A DNA stretch of 64,000 nt from Leisingera thetidis (GTDB lineage Bacteria > Pseudomonadota > Alphaproteobacteria > Rhodobacterales > Rhodobacteraceae). The position numbers and the translations under genes were made by a program. Where the stretch lies: assembly GCF_025857195.1 (NCBI RefSeq), contig NZ_CP109787.1, forward strand, positions 3,599,001-3,663,000. The letters are read 5' to 3'. Of the stretch, positions 24,694 to 34,895 are shown in pieces (within the stretch, counting starts at the first letter, position 1; the number at the start of each line of letters is the position of its first letter). A model generated the notes under the pieces. That model saw only the letters and a program-made list of their open reading frames with translations. It searched no databases and was not told the DNA's origin.

Positions 24694-25338
24694 ATGGCCA
24701 AGCAACTCGATTATCATACGCTGCGCGAAATCTTCACGCGCTTCCAGGCAGCCGAGCCCGAGCCAAAGGGCGAGCTGGAGCATGTCAATGCCTACACGCT
24801 GGTGGTGGCGGTGGCGCTGTCGGCACAGGCGACCGATGCCGGCGTGAACAAGGCAACCCGCGAGCTGTTCAAGATCGCCGACACTCCGCAAAAGATGCTG
24901 GATCTGGGCGAGGAACGCCTGATCGAGCACATCAAGACCATTGGCCTTTTCCGCAACAAGGCCAAGAACGTCATCAAGCTGTCCAAGATCCTGGTCGAGG
25001 AGTACGGCGGCGAAGTGCCCTGTTCGCGCGCCGCGCTGCAGTCGCTGCCGGGGGTCGGACGCAAGACCGCAAACGTGGTGCTGAACATGTGGTGGAAACA
25101 GCCCGCACAGGCGGTGGACACCCATATTTTCCGGGTCGGCAACCGCTCCGGCATCGCCCCGGGCAAGGATGTCGACGCAGTGGAACGCGCCATAGAAGAC
25201 AACATCCCCGCCGATTTCCAGCAGCACGCCCACCACTGGCTGATCCTGCACGGCCGCTACCACTGCAAGGCCCGCAAGCCGATGTGCGGCAGTTGCCTGA
25301 TCCGCGATCTCTGCATGTATGAGGACAAGAACCTTTGA
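24694..25338 (+). CDS. nth: Endonuclease III (DNA glycosylase/AP lyase)
   Basis: A 214-residue base-excision repair enzyme removing oxidised pyrimidines. The helix-hairpin-helix 'LPGVGRKTANVVL' contains catalytic Lys124, the catalytic Asp is at 142 ('VDTHIFRV'), and the [4Fe-4S] loop is C191-x6-C198-x2-C201-x5-C207. Length agrees with E. coli Nth. The ATG at 24694 is chosen because homologues begin near here; there is no strong ribosome-binding site. Divergent from the MGMT gene. Confidence 0.95.
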   Translation: MAKQLDYHTLREIFTRFQAAEPEPKGELEHVNAYTLVVAVALSAQATDAGVNKATRELFKIADTPQKMLDLGEERLIEHIKTIGLFRNKAKNVIKLSKILVEEYGGEVPCSRAALQSLPGVGRKTANVVLNMWWKQPAQAVDTHIFRVGNRSGIAPGKDVDAVERAIEDNIPADFQQHAHHWLILHGRYHCKARKPMCGSCLIRDLCMYEDKNL

Positions 25339-25489
25339 GCCGCAGAGAGTTCTCTGGCGGCTGTCTTTTGAGGCCGCAGGGCGGCTTCTCCCGCACGGCC
25401 CGCACGCTTGTTGCCGCTGGCCGCTTAACTGATCAATACAGGCGCGCCGGACCCGGATCCGGCGCAGCAATCCCCGAGGAGGGCAGCAC

Positions 25490-26482
25490 ATGACCAAGAC
25501 CTATCAGCTGGTCGGCATCGGCAATGCCGTGGTCGACGTGATTTCACAATGCGAGGACGGCTTCCTGTCTGAACAGGGCATCGAAAAAGGCATCATGCAG
25601 CTCATTGAACGCGAGCGCTGCGAGGATCTTTATGCTGCGATGGGCAACCGGATGCTGACCCCGGGCGGCTCGGTTGCCAATACCATTGCAGGCGCGGGCG
25701 CGCTGGGGCTGGAGGCCGCCTTCATCGGCCGGGTGCGCGAGGACGCGCTGGGGAAATTCTATGCCGACGCGATGAACAACGAGGGCGTCGGTTTTGTGAA
25801 CCCGCCGGTAGCTGACGGCGAGCTGCCGACTTCGCGTTCGATGATCTTTGTGTCGCCCGACGGTGAACGGTCGATGAACACCTATCTGGGGATTTCCTCC
25901 GAGCTGAGCTCGGCCGACGTGCCGGAAGAAGTGGCAGGCAAGGCCCAGATCATGTTCCTGGAGGGCTATCTGTTCGACAAGGACAAGGGCAAGACCGCCT
26001 TCATGGAAGCCGCGCGCGACTGCCGCAAGGGCGGCGGCAAGGTTGGCATCTCGATCTCCGACCCGTTCTGCGTCGAGCGGCACCGGGCTGATTTCCTGAA
26101 CCTGATCGGCAATGAGCTGGATTTTGTGATCGGCAACCAGGATGAAATCTGCGCCCTGTTCGAATGTGAAGACCTGGAGGAGGCGATGGCCAGGACAGCG
26201 GCGATTTGCCCGCTGGTGGTCTGCACCCGCTCAGGCGACGGGGTGACGGTGCTGAACGACGGTGTGCGCATCGACGTGCCGGTCGAAACGATTGTGCCGG
26301 TGGATGCGACCGGTGCGGGCGATCAGTTTGCCGCCGGATTCCTGTTTGGCATGGCCACCGGCCGCAGCATGGAAATCTGCGCCCGGATGGGTTGCATCTG
26401 CGCCGGCGAAGTGATCCGTCATATCGGCCCGCGCCCGGAAACGAACGTGCTGCACATGCTGGAAGAGGCCGGTCTGGTCTGA
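25490..26482 (+). CDS. Adenosine kinase (PfkB family)
   Basis: A 330-residue PfkB-type sugar/nucleoside kinase. The N-terminal 'GIGNAVVDVI' and 'GGSVANTIAG' bind the nucleoside. The C-terminal PfkB signature 'DATGAGDQFAAGF' supplies the catalytic aspartate near residue 276. Alphaproteobacterial members of this subgroup are annotated as adenosine kinase, making AMP from adenosine, but other ribonucleoside or sugar substrates are possible. GGAGG about 10 nt upstream supports the start. A 151-nt gap follows nth. Confidence 0.85.
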   Translation: MTKTYQLVGIGNAVVDVISQCEDGFLSEQGIEKGIMQLIERERCEDLYAAMGNRMLTPGGSVANTIAGAGALGLEAAFIGRVREDALGKFYADAMNNEGVGFVNPPVADGELPTSRSMIFVSPDGERSMNTYLGISSELSSADVPEEVAGKAQIMFLEGYLFDKDKGKTAFMEAARDCRKGGGKVGISISDPFCVERHRADFLNLIGNELDFVIGNQDEICALFECEDLEEAMARTAAICPLVVCTRSGDGVTVLNDGVRIDVPVETIVPVDATGAGDQFAAGFLFGMATGRSMEICARMGCICAGEVIRHIGPRPETNVLHMLEEAGLV

Positions 26483-26485
26483 CCG

Positions 26486-26541
26486 CAAACCGGGTTCTCC
26501 CGCCCGTCGAAACCGCACCTGAGGGTGCAGTGTCTCCCGTT
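26486..26541. repeat. Intergenic repeat family D, copy 1
   Basis: CAAACCGGGT and TCTCCCGCCCGTCG (26486-26509), a short hairpin (GCACC 26515-26519, GGTGC 26524-26528) and CTCCCGTT (26534-26541). The same three elements recur at 52098-52151 with a different hairpin sequence. It lies between the convergent kinase and marR-type genes. Confidence 0.6.
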
Positions 26542-26624
26542 GGGGGTGGCGCGCAGCGCAAGCCGCTGCGCCCCGCCCGCCGTCCGCAGGACGCAAGGGC
26601 GCCAGCCCGCGCAGCTTCACCGCT

Positions 26625-27131
26625 TCAGCCCGGTTGATCCGTCTCAGGCTGATCGGCGGCCGCCTGGGCTTTGCTCAGAAGGCCGGTCAGTGCCGCGGCC
26701 TCGGCAGCGCTCAGCCCTGCCAGCAGCCGCGTCTGGGTCTGCACATGCGCAGTCACCGCCCGGTCGATCAGCGCGAACCCCTGTTCCGTCAGCCCAACCA
26801 GGAAGCTGCGGCTGTCCTCTGGGTTCACCTCGCGTTTGACCAGCCCGTCCGCCTCCAGCCGGTCGATCCGGTTGGTCATCGTGCCGGAGGCCACCATTGT
26901 CGCCTTCAGCAGCGCGCCCGGTGACAGCGTGTAGGGCGGGCCAGAGCGGCGCAATGTGGCCAGCACGTCGAATTTGGCGGCATTCAGCCCGAAGTCCGCA
27001 AAGGTCTTCTGCATCTCGCGCTGATAGGCCAGGTACAGCCGCGCCACCCGGCCGATCACCCCCATGGCCGTGACATCCAGGTCCGGCCGCTCCCGTTCCC
27101 ATTGCTGGGTGATAAAATCCACATGATCCAT
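26625..27131 (-). CDS. MarR-family transcriptional regulator
   Basis: A 168-residue winged-helix regulator. The DNA-binding core (about 55-110) includes 'MTNRIDRLEADGLVKRE', the MarR helix and wing with the DSRS-type turn ('NPEDSRSFLV'). It is divergent from an EamA permease with a 76-nt gap that carries two strong palindromes, so it probably represses both genes until a ligand is bound. The ATG at 27131 is used. Confidence 0.92.
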   Translation of the reverse strand: MDHVDFITQQWERERPDLDVTAMGVIGRVARLYLAYQREMQKTFADFGLNAAKFDVLATLRRSGPPYTLSPGALLKATMVASGTMTNRIDRLEADGLVKREVNPEDSRSFLVGLTEQGFALIDRAVTAHVQTQTRLLAGLSAAEAAALTGLLSKAQAAADQPETDQPG

Positions 27132-27154
27132 GGCAACCGGTTTAGGGATTTACA

Positions 27155-27168
27155 TCTTGACGTCAAGA
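27155..27168. promoter_or_regulatory. MarR operator 1
   Basis: TCTTGACGTCAAGA is a perfect 14-bp palindrome, 24 nt upstream of the marR-type start. It shares the TCAAGA half-site with the second palindrome at 27176-27199. Confidence 0.75.
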
Positions 27169-27175
27169 CAAAACT

Positions 27176-27199
27176 CCTTATCTCGATATCAAGATAAGG
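27176..27199. promoter_or_regulatory. MarR operator 2, overlapping the permease ribosome-binding site
   Basis: A 24-nt palindrome with 11 of 12 pairs: arms CCTTATCT and AGATAAGG around GATATC. The right arm includes the AAGG of the ribosome-binding site of the EamA gene that starts at 27208, so bound protein would block the permease promoter region. Confidence 0.75.
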
Positions 27200-27207
27200 A
27201 GAGACAC

Positions 27208-28083
27208 ATGCCCATCCGGACCCTTCTGCTGACAGCTCTGGCCCCTGCGATCTGGGGCAGCAGCTATATCGTGACGACAACCCTCTTGCCCGGCCATTCG
27301 CCGCTGGTTGTGGCCCTGCTGCGGGCGCTGCCCGCGGGACTGCTGCTCCTGCTGCTGGTGCGGCAGCTGCCGCCGCTCAATTGGCTTCCGCGGCTCATGG
27401 TGCTGGGGGCGCTGAATTTCTCGCTGTTCTGGGTGCTGCTGTATGTATCCGCCTACCGCCTGCCGGGCGGGGTTGCCGCAACGCTCGGCGCGGTTCAGCC
27501 GCTGATCGTGGTGTTCCTGTCGGCGCTGCTGCTGAAATCACAGATCCGCGCCGCCGCCGTTGCCGCCGCCGTGCTGAGCATTGCAGGCGTTGCCCTGCTG
27601 GTGCTGACCCCTGCGGCCAAGCCCGACGCATTGGGCGTGCTGGCGGGTCTTGGCGGCGCCCTGTCGATGGCAGGCGGCGTGGTGCTGACCCGCAAGTGGC
27701 AGCCGCCGGTGCCGCCGCTGGTGTTCACCGCCTGGCAGCTGACCGCAGGCGGCCTGCTGCTGCTGCCATTTGCGCTGTGGGCCCTGCCTGAAATGCCCGT
27801 CTTCACCGCCGCCAATATCCTGGGGCTTGCCTACATGAGCCTGATCGGCGGTGCGCTGACCTATATCCTGTGGTTCCGCGGCCTGGCCCGGATCGAACCC
27901 TCGCAGGTCTCGCTGCTTGGCGTGCTCAGCCCGCTGTCGGCGGTGATTCTGGGCTGGCTGCTGCTGGGGGAAACCCTGACGCCCCAACAGATGCTGGGCG
28001 CCCTCCTGGCCCTGTTCAGCCTTTGGCTTGGCCAGTCCCGGCTGCGGCTGCGCAGGAAACGCGGGGCAGCCCCGGCCGCGTAA
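27208..28083 (+). CDS. EamA/DMT-family permease controlled by MarR (second of three)
   Basis: A 291-residue membrane protein with two EamA repeats and about ten helices; 'APAIWGSSYIV' opens helix 1 as in RhtA/YdcZ-like exporters. Such MarR-DMT pairs usually export a toxic compound that is also the regulator's ligand, but none can be named. The start has AAGGAGAG 8 nt upstream, within the operator. The gene ends 6 nt before the convergent hypothetical gene. Confidence 0.88.
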   Translation: MPIRTLLLTALAPAIWGSSYIVTTTLLPGHSPLVVALLRALPAGLLLLLLVRQLPPLNWLPRLMVLGALNFSLFWVLLYVSAYRLPGGVAATLGAVQPLIVVFLSALLLKSQIRAAAVAAAVLSIAGVALLVLTPAAKPDALGVLAGLGGALSMAGGVVLTRKWQPPVPPLVFTAWQLTAGGLLLLPFALWALPEMPVFTAANILGLAYMSLIGGALTYILWFRGLARIEPSQVSLLGVLSPLSAVILGWLLLGETLTPQQMLGALLALFSLWLGQSRLRLRRKRGAAPAA

Positions 28084-28089
28084 ACCGCA

Positions 28090-28632
28090 TCACCGCGGCA
28101 TTGCGGGCTCACAGGCCCCGCCGCGGTGGCACTCCAGCACCTGCCGCCGCACCTCTGAAGTGTCGTCAAAGGCAAACCCGCCGCAGGCATTGGCGCGGAT
28201 CACCAGCTCGCGTCCGCGCTGCTCCGCGAAGAACACGTGACCGGCTCCGGATTCCACTCCTCCGCACCATGGCCCAAGGCATTCCACCTCCAGCACTGCA
28301 GGCATGTTGACCCGCCCGGAGAAATACTTGCCCTCCAGCAACTTGCCCGAGAGCTGCGCCGGAATGCGGGTCAGCGGCGGAGTGTCGCCGGGGCTTTCCG
28401 AATGGGACTGCGGCAGCAGGGTTTCGTCGAATCTCAGCTCGCCCGCGATGATGTTATAGACGCTGTCCGACGCCGCGGCCTGCAAATAGGTGTCCGCAGG
28501 ACCCCAGGGCAGGCAGCTGAGGGCGGCGGCCGGGCTGGCAGCGATGGACAGGAGGCACGCGCATAGGCCAGACGCTGCCCGGCTAATCGGCCAGACGGAC
28601 CAATTGGTTAGAAGCTGCCGCAGAATCCGCAT
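28090..28632 (-). CDS. Exported protein of unknown function, downstream of rppH
   Basis: A 180-residue protein with a long signal peptide ending near 'SPAAA' (about residue 38). The mature part has several cysteines ('SCLPWGP', 'VECLGPWCGG', 'NACGGFAF', 'LECHRGGAC') that could form disulfides in the periplasm. I do not recognise the family. The ATG at 28632 lies one base after the rppH stop, so it is likely co-translated with rppH. Convergent with the EamA gene. Confidence 0.7.
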   Translation of the reverse strand: MRILRQLLTNWSVWPISRAASGLCACLLSIAASPAAALSCLPWGPADTYLQAAASDSVYNIIAGELRFDETLLPQSHSESPGDTPPLTRIPAQLSGKLLEGKYFSGRVNMPAVLEVECLGPWCGGVESGAGHVFFAEQRGRELVIRANACGGFAFDDTSEVRRQVLECHRGGACEPAMPR

Positions 28633-28633
28633 C

Positions 28634-29116
28634 TCACAAAAACTCCCTGAATTCATCCACCACCCGCGCGTAAACCTCGCGCTTGAACGGCACGATCTTC
28701 TCCACCAGGCTCTCCACCGGCTGCCAGCACCAGGCGGAAAACTCCGGATGATCGGTTTCGATATTTACCTGTTCATCAGTTCCCAGAAACCGCATCAGAT
28801 ACCATTTCTGCTGCTGCCCCCGGTACTTGCCGCCCCAGAAGCTGGGCACCACCTCATGCGGCAGGTCATAGGGCAGCCAGCCGTCGGATTCCGCGATGAT
28901 CTCCACCAGCTCCGCCGCCACGCCGGTTTCTTCCTCCAGCTCGCGCAGGGCCGCTGCACGCGGGTCCTCGCCCGCATCGATGCCGCCCTGCGGCATCTGC
29001 CAGGCGTCCTTGTAGCGGTCCTTGCGCTGGCCGACAAAAACGGCGCCCTCGGCATTGATCAGCATCACCCCCACATTGGGACGATAGGGCAGCTTGGCAA
29101 TCTCTTCCGGCGTCAT
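28634..29116 (-). CDS. rppH: RNA pyrophosphohydrolase RppH
   Basis: A 160-residue Nudix hydrolase. The Nudix box spans residues 44-66 and ends in RELEEETGV. '[14 protein letters not shown]' and 'WQMPQGGID' are typical of RppH, which removes pyrophosphate from the 5' end of mRNAs to trigger decay. Length fits alphaproteobacterial RppH. It heads a two-gene leftward unit with the exported cysteine-rich protein. Confidence 0.92.
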   Translation of the reverse strand: MTPEEIAKLPYRPNVGVMLINAEGAVFVGQRKDRYKDAWQMPQGGIDAGEDPRAAALRELEEETGVAAELVEIIAESDGWLPYDLPHEVVPSFWGGKYRGQQQKWYLMRFLGTDEQVNIETDHPEFSAWCWQPVESLVEKIVPFKREVYARVVDEFREFL

Positions 29117-29149
29117 CCGGCTCTCCTCGGCATGTTTTCACAACCTTAG

Positions 29150-31279
<2,130 letters not shown>

Positions 31280-31387
31280 CCGCACCGCCCCGGTCCGGGC
31301 CGCCTGCCGCGGGTTTCTTCAATGAAACTGGCAGCATGACCGCATCCGCGCTAACCATGGGAAAACGGATGCAAACGAGGCCGCCCC

Positions 31388-32329
31388 ATGCCGATTTCCG
31401 CCTACGACCTCTGGGCCGATGGCACCGCCCGCCCCGCCGCGGACCTGGCCGCGACCGGGCCCGGCCGCTTCCGCTGGCTGCACTTCGACCTGGCGGACCC
31501 GGAGCTGGCCGAGTGGTGCAAGGCACAGCTCCCCGGCATCCCGGGCCAGGCGCTGCTGCAAAGCGAAACCCGGCCCCGCTGCGACGTGTTCGAGGACGGT
31601 CTGATCCTGAACCTGCGCACGGTGAACCGCAATCCCGGCGCCGAGGCCGCCGAGATGCTGTCGCTCAGGATCTGGGCGACCAGCCGCACCATTGTCACCG
31701 TGCGCCTGCGCAAGACCTTCGCGCTGGATGAAATCCGCGCCGAATGCGGCACCGGCCGCGGCCCCGACTCGCCGGGCCAGTTCCTTTACCGCCTGATCAA
31801 CGGGCTGGCACTGCACACCCGTGACGAGGTGCTGGAGCTGAGCGCCGCAACCGAGGCGCTGGAGGAGCTGACCGAAGACGGCACCCTGCCTGCTGCCGAG
31901 GCGCTCAAGGCACCGCGCCGCAACGTGCTGAAACTGCACCGCTATCTGGAACCGCAGCGCGAAGCGCTGCTGAACCTGCAGGATACCGGGGTTCCGCTGT
32001 TCTCGGAGGAGGAGCAGCTGCACCTGCGCGAAGCGGTGAACCTGTTCACCCTGTCGGCGGAAACGCTGGAGTCGCTGACCGGGCGGCTGGCAGTCCTGCG
32101 CGACCACACCGACGCCGAACTGGCCCGGCAGATGGGCCGCAACAGCTATGCGCTGTCGGTGGTGGCGGCGCTGTTTCTGCCGCTCGGTTTCCTGACCGGC
32201 CTGTTCGGCGTGAACCTCGCCGGCATCCCCGGAGCGGACTCGCCGCTGGCCTTTCCCATTCTCTGCCTCAGCCTGCTGGGGCTGGGCGCGGGCATGCTGC
32301 TGGTGATGCGCTGGCTCAGGCTGCTCTGA
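31388..32329 (+). CDS. zntB: ZntB/CorA-family metal transporter
   Basis: A 313-residue CorA-superfamily protein: a cytoplasmic alpha/beta and long-helix domain (about 1-255) followed by two C-terminal transmembrane helices. The selectivity motif GMN of CorA appears as GVN in 'TGLFGVNLAG', a variant seen in the ZntB branch, which moves zinc. Start ATG at 31388; the ribosome-binding site is weak. No metal regulator is adjacent. Confidence 0.82.
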   Translation: MPISAYDLWADGTARPAADLAATGPGRFRWLHFDLADPELAEWCKAQLPGIPGQALLQSETRPRCDVFEDGLILNLRTVNRNPGAEAAEMLSLRIWATSRTIVTVRLRKTFALDEIRAECGTGRGPDSPGQFLYRLINGLALHTRDEVLELSAATEALEELTEDGTLPAAEALKAPRRNVLKLHRYLEPQREALLNLQDTGVPLFSEEEQLHLREAVNLFTLSAETLESLTGRLAVLRDHTDAELARQMGRNSYALSVVAALFLPLGFLTGLFGVNLAGIPGADSPLAFPILCLSLLGLGAGMLLVMRWLRLL

Positions 32330-32353
32330 CCGCCGGCGGCCCCCGGAAGCTGC

Positions 32354-32698
32354 CTATCCGTGAACCGCGCGGCTGCCGGCCGGTGCCTGCCCGCGGTCGT
32401 CCATGCCGTAGTCCCGGATCACCCCGGCCACCCGCAGCCGGTATCCGGCAAAGACTCCGGCCCGGCCCTGCGCCTGGGCGCTGCGGTGCTCTGCCAGCTG
32501 GCGCCAGCGCTGCACCGCGGCCTCGTCCCGCCAGAAGGACAGCGACAGCAGCTTGTCCGGCGCATTCAGGCTCTGGAACCGCTCGACCGAGAGGAACCCG
32601 TCCACCTGTTCCAGCAAGGGCTTCAGCTCCGCCGCAATTTCCAGATAGGCCTCCTTCTGCCCGGCAGCGATTTCCACTTCGAATATCACGGCAATCAT
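32354..32698 (-). CDS. Antibiotic biosynthesis monooxygenase (ABM) domain protein
   Basis: A 114-residue ferredoxin-like alpha/beta-barrel protein of the ABM family ('MIAVIFEVEIAAGQKEAYLE', 'VDGFLSVERFQS', 'LLSLSFWRDEAAV'). Proteins of this fold act as small monooxygenases or heme-degrading or stress proteins; the role here is unknown. Its ATG overlaps the end of the NIPSNAP gene by ATGA, so the two related folds are co-translated. Confidence 0.82.
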   Translation of the reverse strand: MIAVIFEVEIAAGQKEAYLEIAAELKPLLEQVDGFLSVERFQSLNAPDKLLSLSFWRDEAAVQRWRQLAEHRSAQAQGRAGVFAGYRLRVAGVIRDYGMDDRGQAPAGSRAVHG

Positions 32699-33030
32699 GC
32701 CGAACGACCTCCCGTGTCCGCGTGCGGCGCCGAGGCCAGTTTGAGCCAGACCCGGTCCTCGCGCAGCAGGAACCGCTCGCGCTGCGCAAACTCATAATTC
32801 TCCCGTCCCAGCGGGTCCGCCGCCAGCCGTGCGCGGTAGGCTTCATAGGCGGCCAGGCTGTCCACGTTGTAAATGCCATAGGCCAGCGTCGAGGACCCCT
32901 CATGCGGCGCGTAATACCCGACCAGACCGGCGCCGCAGCGCGGGATCGCCTGGCCCCAGTTGCGGGCGTATTGTTCGAACTGCGCCGTTTTGGCCGGGTC
33001 GATGCGGTAGCGGATGATGCAGGTGAGCAT
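32695..33030 (-). CDS. NIPSNAP-family protein
   Basis: A 111-residue protein with the NIPSNAP dimeric alpha/beta-barrel pattern ('YRIDPAKTAQFEQYARNWG', 'LVGYYAPHEGSSTLAYGIY'). The function of bacterial NIPSNAP proteins is poorly known. It forms a two-gene unit with the ABM protein, to which it is structurally akin, and may have arisen with it by duplication or act as a heterodimer; both are inferences. Confidence 0.85.
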   Translation of the reverse strand: MLTCIIRYRIDPAKTAQFEQYARNWGQAIPRCGAGLVGYYAPHEGSSTLAYGIYNVDSLAAYEAYRARLAADPLGRENYEFAQRERFLLREDRVWLKLASAPHADTGGRSA

Positions 33031-33107
33031 GTTCAGATCCTTTTGGTGTTCAGAACCCCCTGCCTAGCCCGCAGCCTGCCCCGGAAGCTTCGCCCCGGAC
33101 CGCAGCT

Positions 33108-33548
33108 TTACTCCACGTGGATGGTGATCACTTCGGAAACCACCGGCGATTCGTGCGGCACGTGGCTGGCATCGCCCAGCACCAGCTGCAGCGAATGGCG
33201 GCCCGGCGGCAGCTCGATAGTGGTCTCGGTCTGGCCGCCGCCGAAATGCACGTGATGCGCGTCCGCTGGCAGCCCGTTCAGCAGCTCATCCGCGCCGTCC
33301 TCGCCCTCGCCGATCGCCGGGCGGTCGATCAGCAGATGATGATGGCCGCTGTTCTCCTGGCCGGATCCGGCCGGCGCCACATCCATGCCGGACAGGCCGA
33401 ACACCACGGTAACCGGAGAGGTGACGGTATCGCCATCCTTCAGGTTGACGAAGAACACCTTGGCGTCCGGGTGCGAAGGTGTCCGCTCCTGCGCCCACAA
33501 GGGCACCGCCAGGCACACCGCCACAGATGCCGCCAATATCCGTTTCAT
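33108..33548 (-). CDS. Periplasmic DUF4399 protein
   Basis: A 146-residue exported protein with a signal peptide ending near 'PLWAQ' (about residue 20). The mature domain is DUF4399: 'FFVNLKDGDTVTSPVTVVFGL', 'NSGHHHLLID' and 'HHVHFGGGQTET', with many histidines that could bind metal. The function is unknown. GGAG-like AAGGAG lies before the ATG. It may be part of the leftward run with the ABM/NIPSNAP pair, 77 nt downstream. Confidence 0.85.
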   Translation of the reverse strand: MKRILAASVAVCLAVPLWAQERTPSHPDAKVFFVNLKDGDTVTSPVTVVFGLSGMDVAPAGSGQENSGHHHLLIDRPAIGEGEDGADELLNGLPADAHHVHFGGGQTETTIELPPGRHSLQLVLGDASHVPHESPVVSEVITIHVE

Positions 33549-33801
33549 GACCTTATCTCCTTCGGCCGGAACAACGAATCACAGTGTAGCGCATCTGCCA
33601 GGCGGCGCATTGCCGCCGCCGTCCGCAGCAGGCGGAGTTCTGCCGCCCGCCTGTCCCGCGGCAGACCACGGCCGCCGCCGCCGCCGTTTCCGCAGCGCAA
33701 ACGATCCCCGCGAAACCTCGCAATTATCCCAAGCCTGCCGCGATCTCGCCCGATTTCACCGGCAACACTGGGGCAACACAGACATACGAGGACGGGTGGA
33801 T

Positions 33802-34713
33802 ATGGACCGACTGACCGAAATGGAGGCCTTTGCCAATGTGGTGGACCAGGGCGGCTTCACCGATGCCGCACGCAAGATGGGGATCTCGAAATCCGCTGTC
33901 TCCAAACATGTCTCCAGCCTGGAGGCCCGTCTCGGCGCCCGGCTTTTGAACCGCACCACCCGCCGGGTGTCCCCGACGGAGATCGGGCTTGCCTATTACG
34001 ACCGCGCCCGCCGGGTGCTGAATGACGCAGGCGAAGCGGATGCGCTGGTCACCTCGATGCAGTCTGCCCCCTCCGGCCTTTTGCGCATTTCGGTAGCCAC
34101 CGATTTTGGCGTCAATCACCTGTCGCCGGTGCTGTCGGACTTCCTGCGCGATTTCCCGGACATCACTGTCAACATGGTGCTGAACAACCGCTATGTTGAA
34201 CTGATCTCCGAGGGCTTCGACATGGCTGTGCGGATCGGCGAGCTGGAGGACAGCTCCCTGCGCGCCCGCAAACTGACCGAGACCACCAAACGGATGATCG
34301 CCTCACCGGCCTACCTGGAGAAATACGGGCGGCCCCAGAAGATCGACGAACTGAACAGCCACAAACTCCTGCATTATTCCAGCCAGTCCAGCGGCAATGT
34401 CTGGAAGATCACCGCACCCTCGGGGGAACGGCGCCAGGTGCGCACCTCTGGCTGGCTGTCGGTGAATGACGGTCAGTCGCTGCTGAACGCGGCCATCTCC
34501 GGCCTCGGCATCGCCTATCTGCCCAGCTACCTCTACTCCGAGGCGCTGGAAGAAGGGCTGGTTGAGGACGTGATGCCCAGCCTGCCGGTCGAAACCCAGG
34601 GCATTTACGCGGTGTACCCGCCCGGCAAGTTCACCCAGCCCAAGGTGCGGGCGTTCATCGACTTTCTGGTGGCGGCCTTTGCCGACCGCGACCCGTCTGA
34701 GTGGAAAACCTGA
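33802..34713 (+). CDS. LysR-family transcriptional regulator
   Basis: A 303-residue LTTR with an N-terminal winged helix (about 2-60, 'GGFTDAARKMGISKSAVSKHVSSLE') and a periplasmic-binding-like effector domain (about 90-295) of the CrgA/DsdC-like 'LRISVATDFG' type. The ATG at 33802 directly precedes the domain. The 253-nt region upstream separates it from the divergent DUF4399 gene, a possible target, but effector and targets are not visible. Confidence 0.88.
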   Translation: MDRLTEMEAFANVVDQGGFTDAARKMGISKSAVSKHVSSLEARLGARLLNRTTRRVSPTEIGLAYYDRARRVLNDAGEADALVTSMQSAPSGLLRISVATDFGVNHLSPVLSDFLRDFPDITVNMVLNNRYVELISEGFDMAVRIGELEDSSLRARKLTETTKRMIASPAYLEKYGRPQKIDELNSHKLLHYSSQSSGNVWKITAPSGERRQVRTSGWLSVNDGQSLLNAAISGLGIAYLPSYLYSEALEEGLVEDVMPSLPVETQGIYAVYPPGKFTQPKVRAFIDFLVAAFADRDPSEWKT

Positions 34714-34714
34714 A

Positions 34715-34734
34715 CCGGTTTTTCGGAAAACCGG
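34715..34734. terminator. Hairpin just after the LysR-type gene
   Basis: CCGGTTTT (34715-34722) and AAAACCGG (34727-34734) form a perfect 8-bp stem with loop TCGG, one base after the stop codon at 34713. There is no T tract, so it may instead be an mRNA-stabilising hairpin or a degenerate relative of repeat family A: it is followed by GCCAAGAC, as in that family. Confidence 0.45.
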
Positions 34735-34895
34735 GCCAAGACATCCCTCGAAGACCTGCCGCCGTGCGGTTTTCCTCTCAGGTGATGGCAACAAGCTGCC
34801 GCCCGCCCAGTCGCAGAACGGACGCTTCCGGGGCGCTGCCGCGGCACGGTGTGCCGGAGGGCGCCAGCGGTTCGCGCCGCCTGCGCCGACAACGG

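Noticed and set aside
34715..34750. Third full copy of repeat family A
   Set aside because: One hairpin and a trailing GCCAAGAC are present, but the second stem cannot form; listed only as a hairpin.
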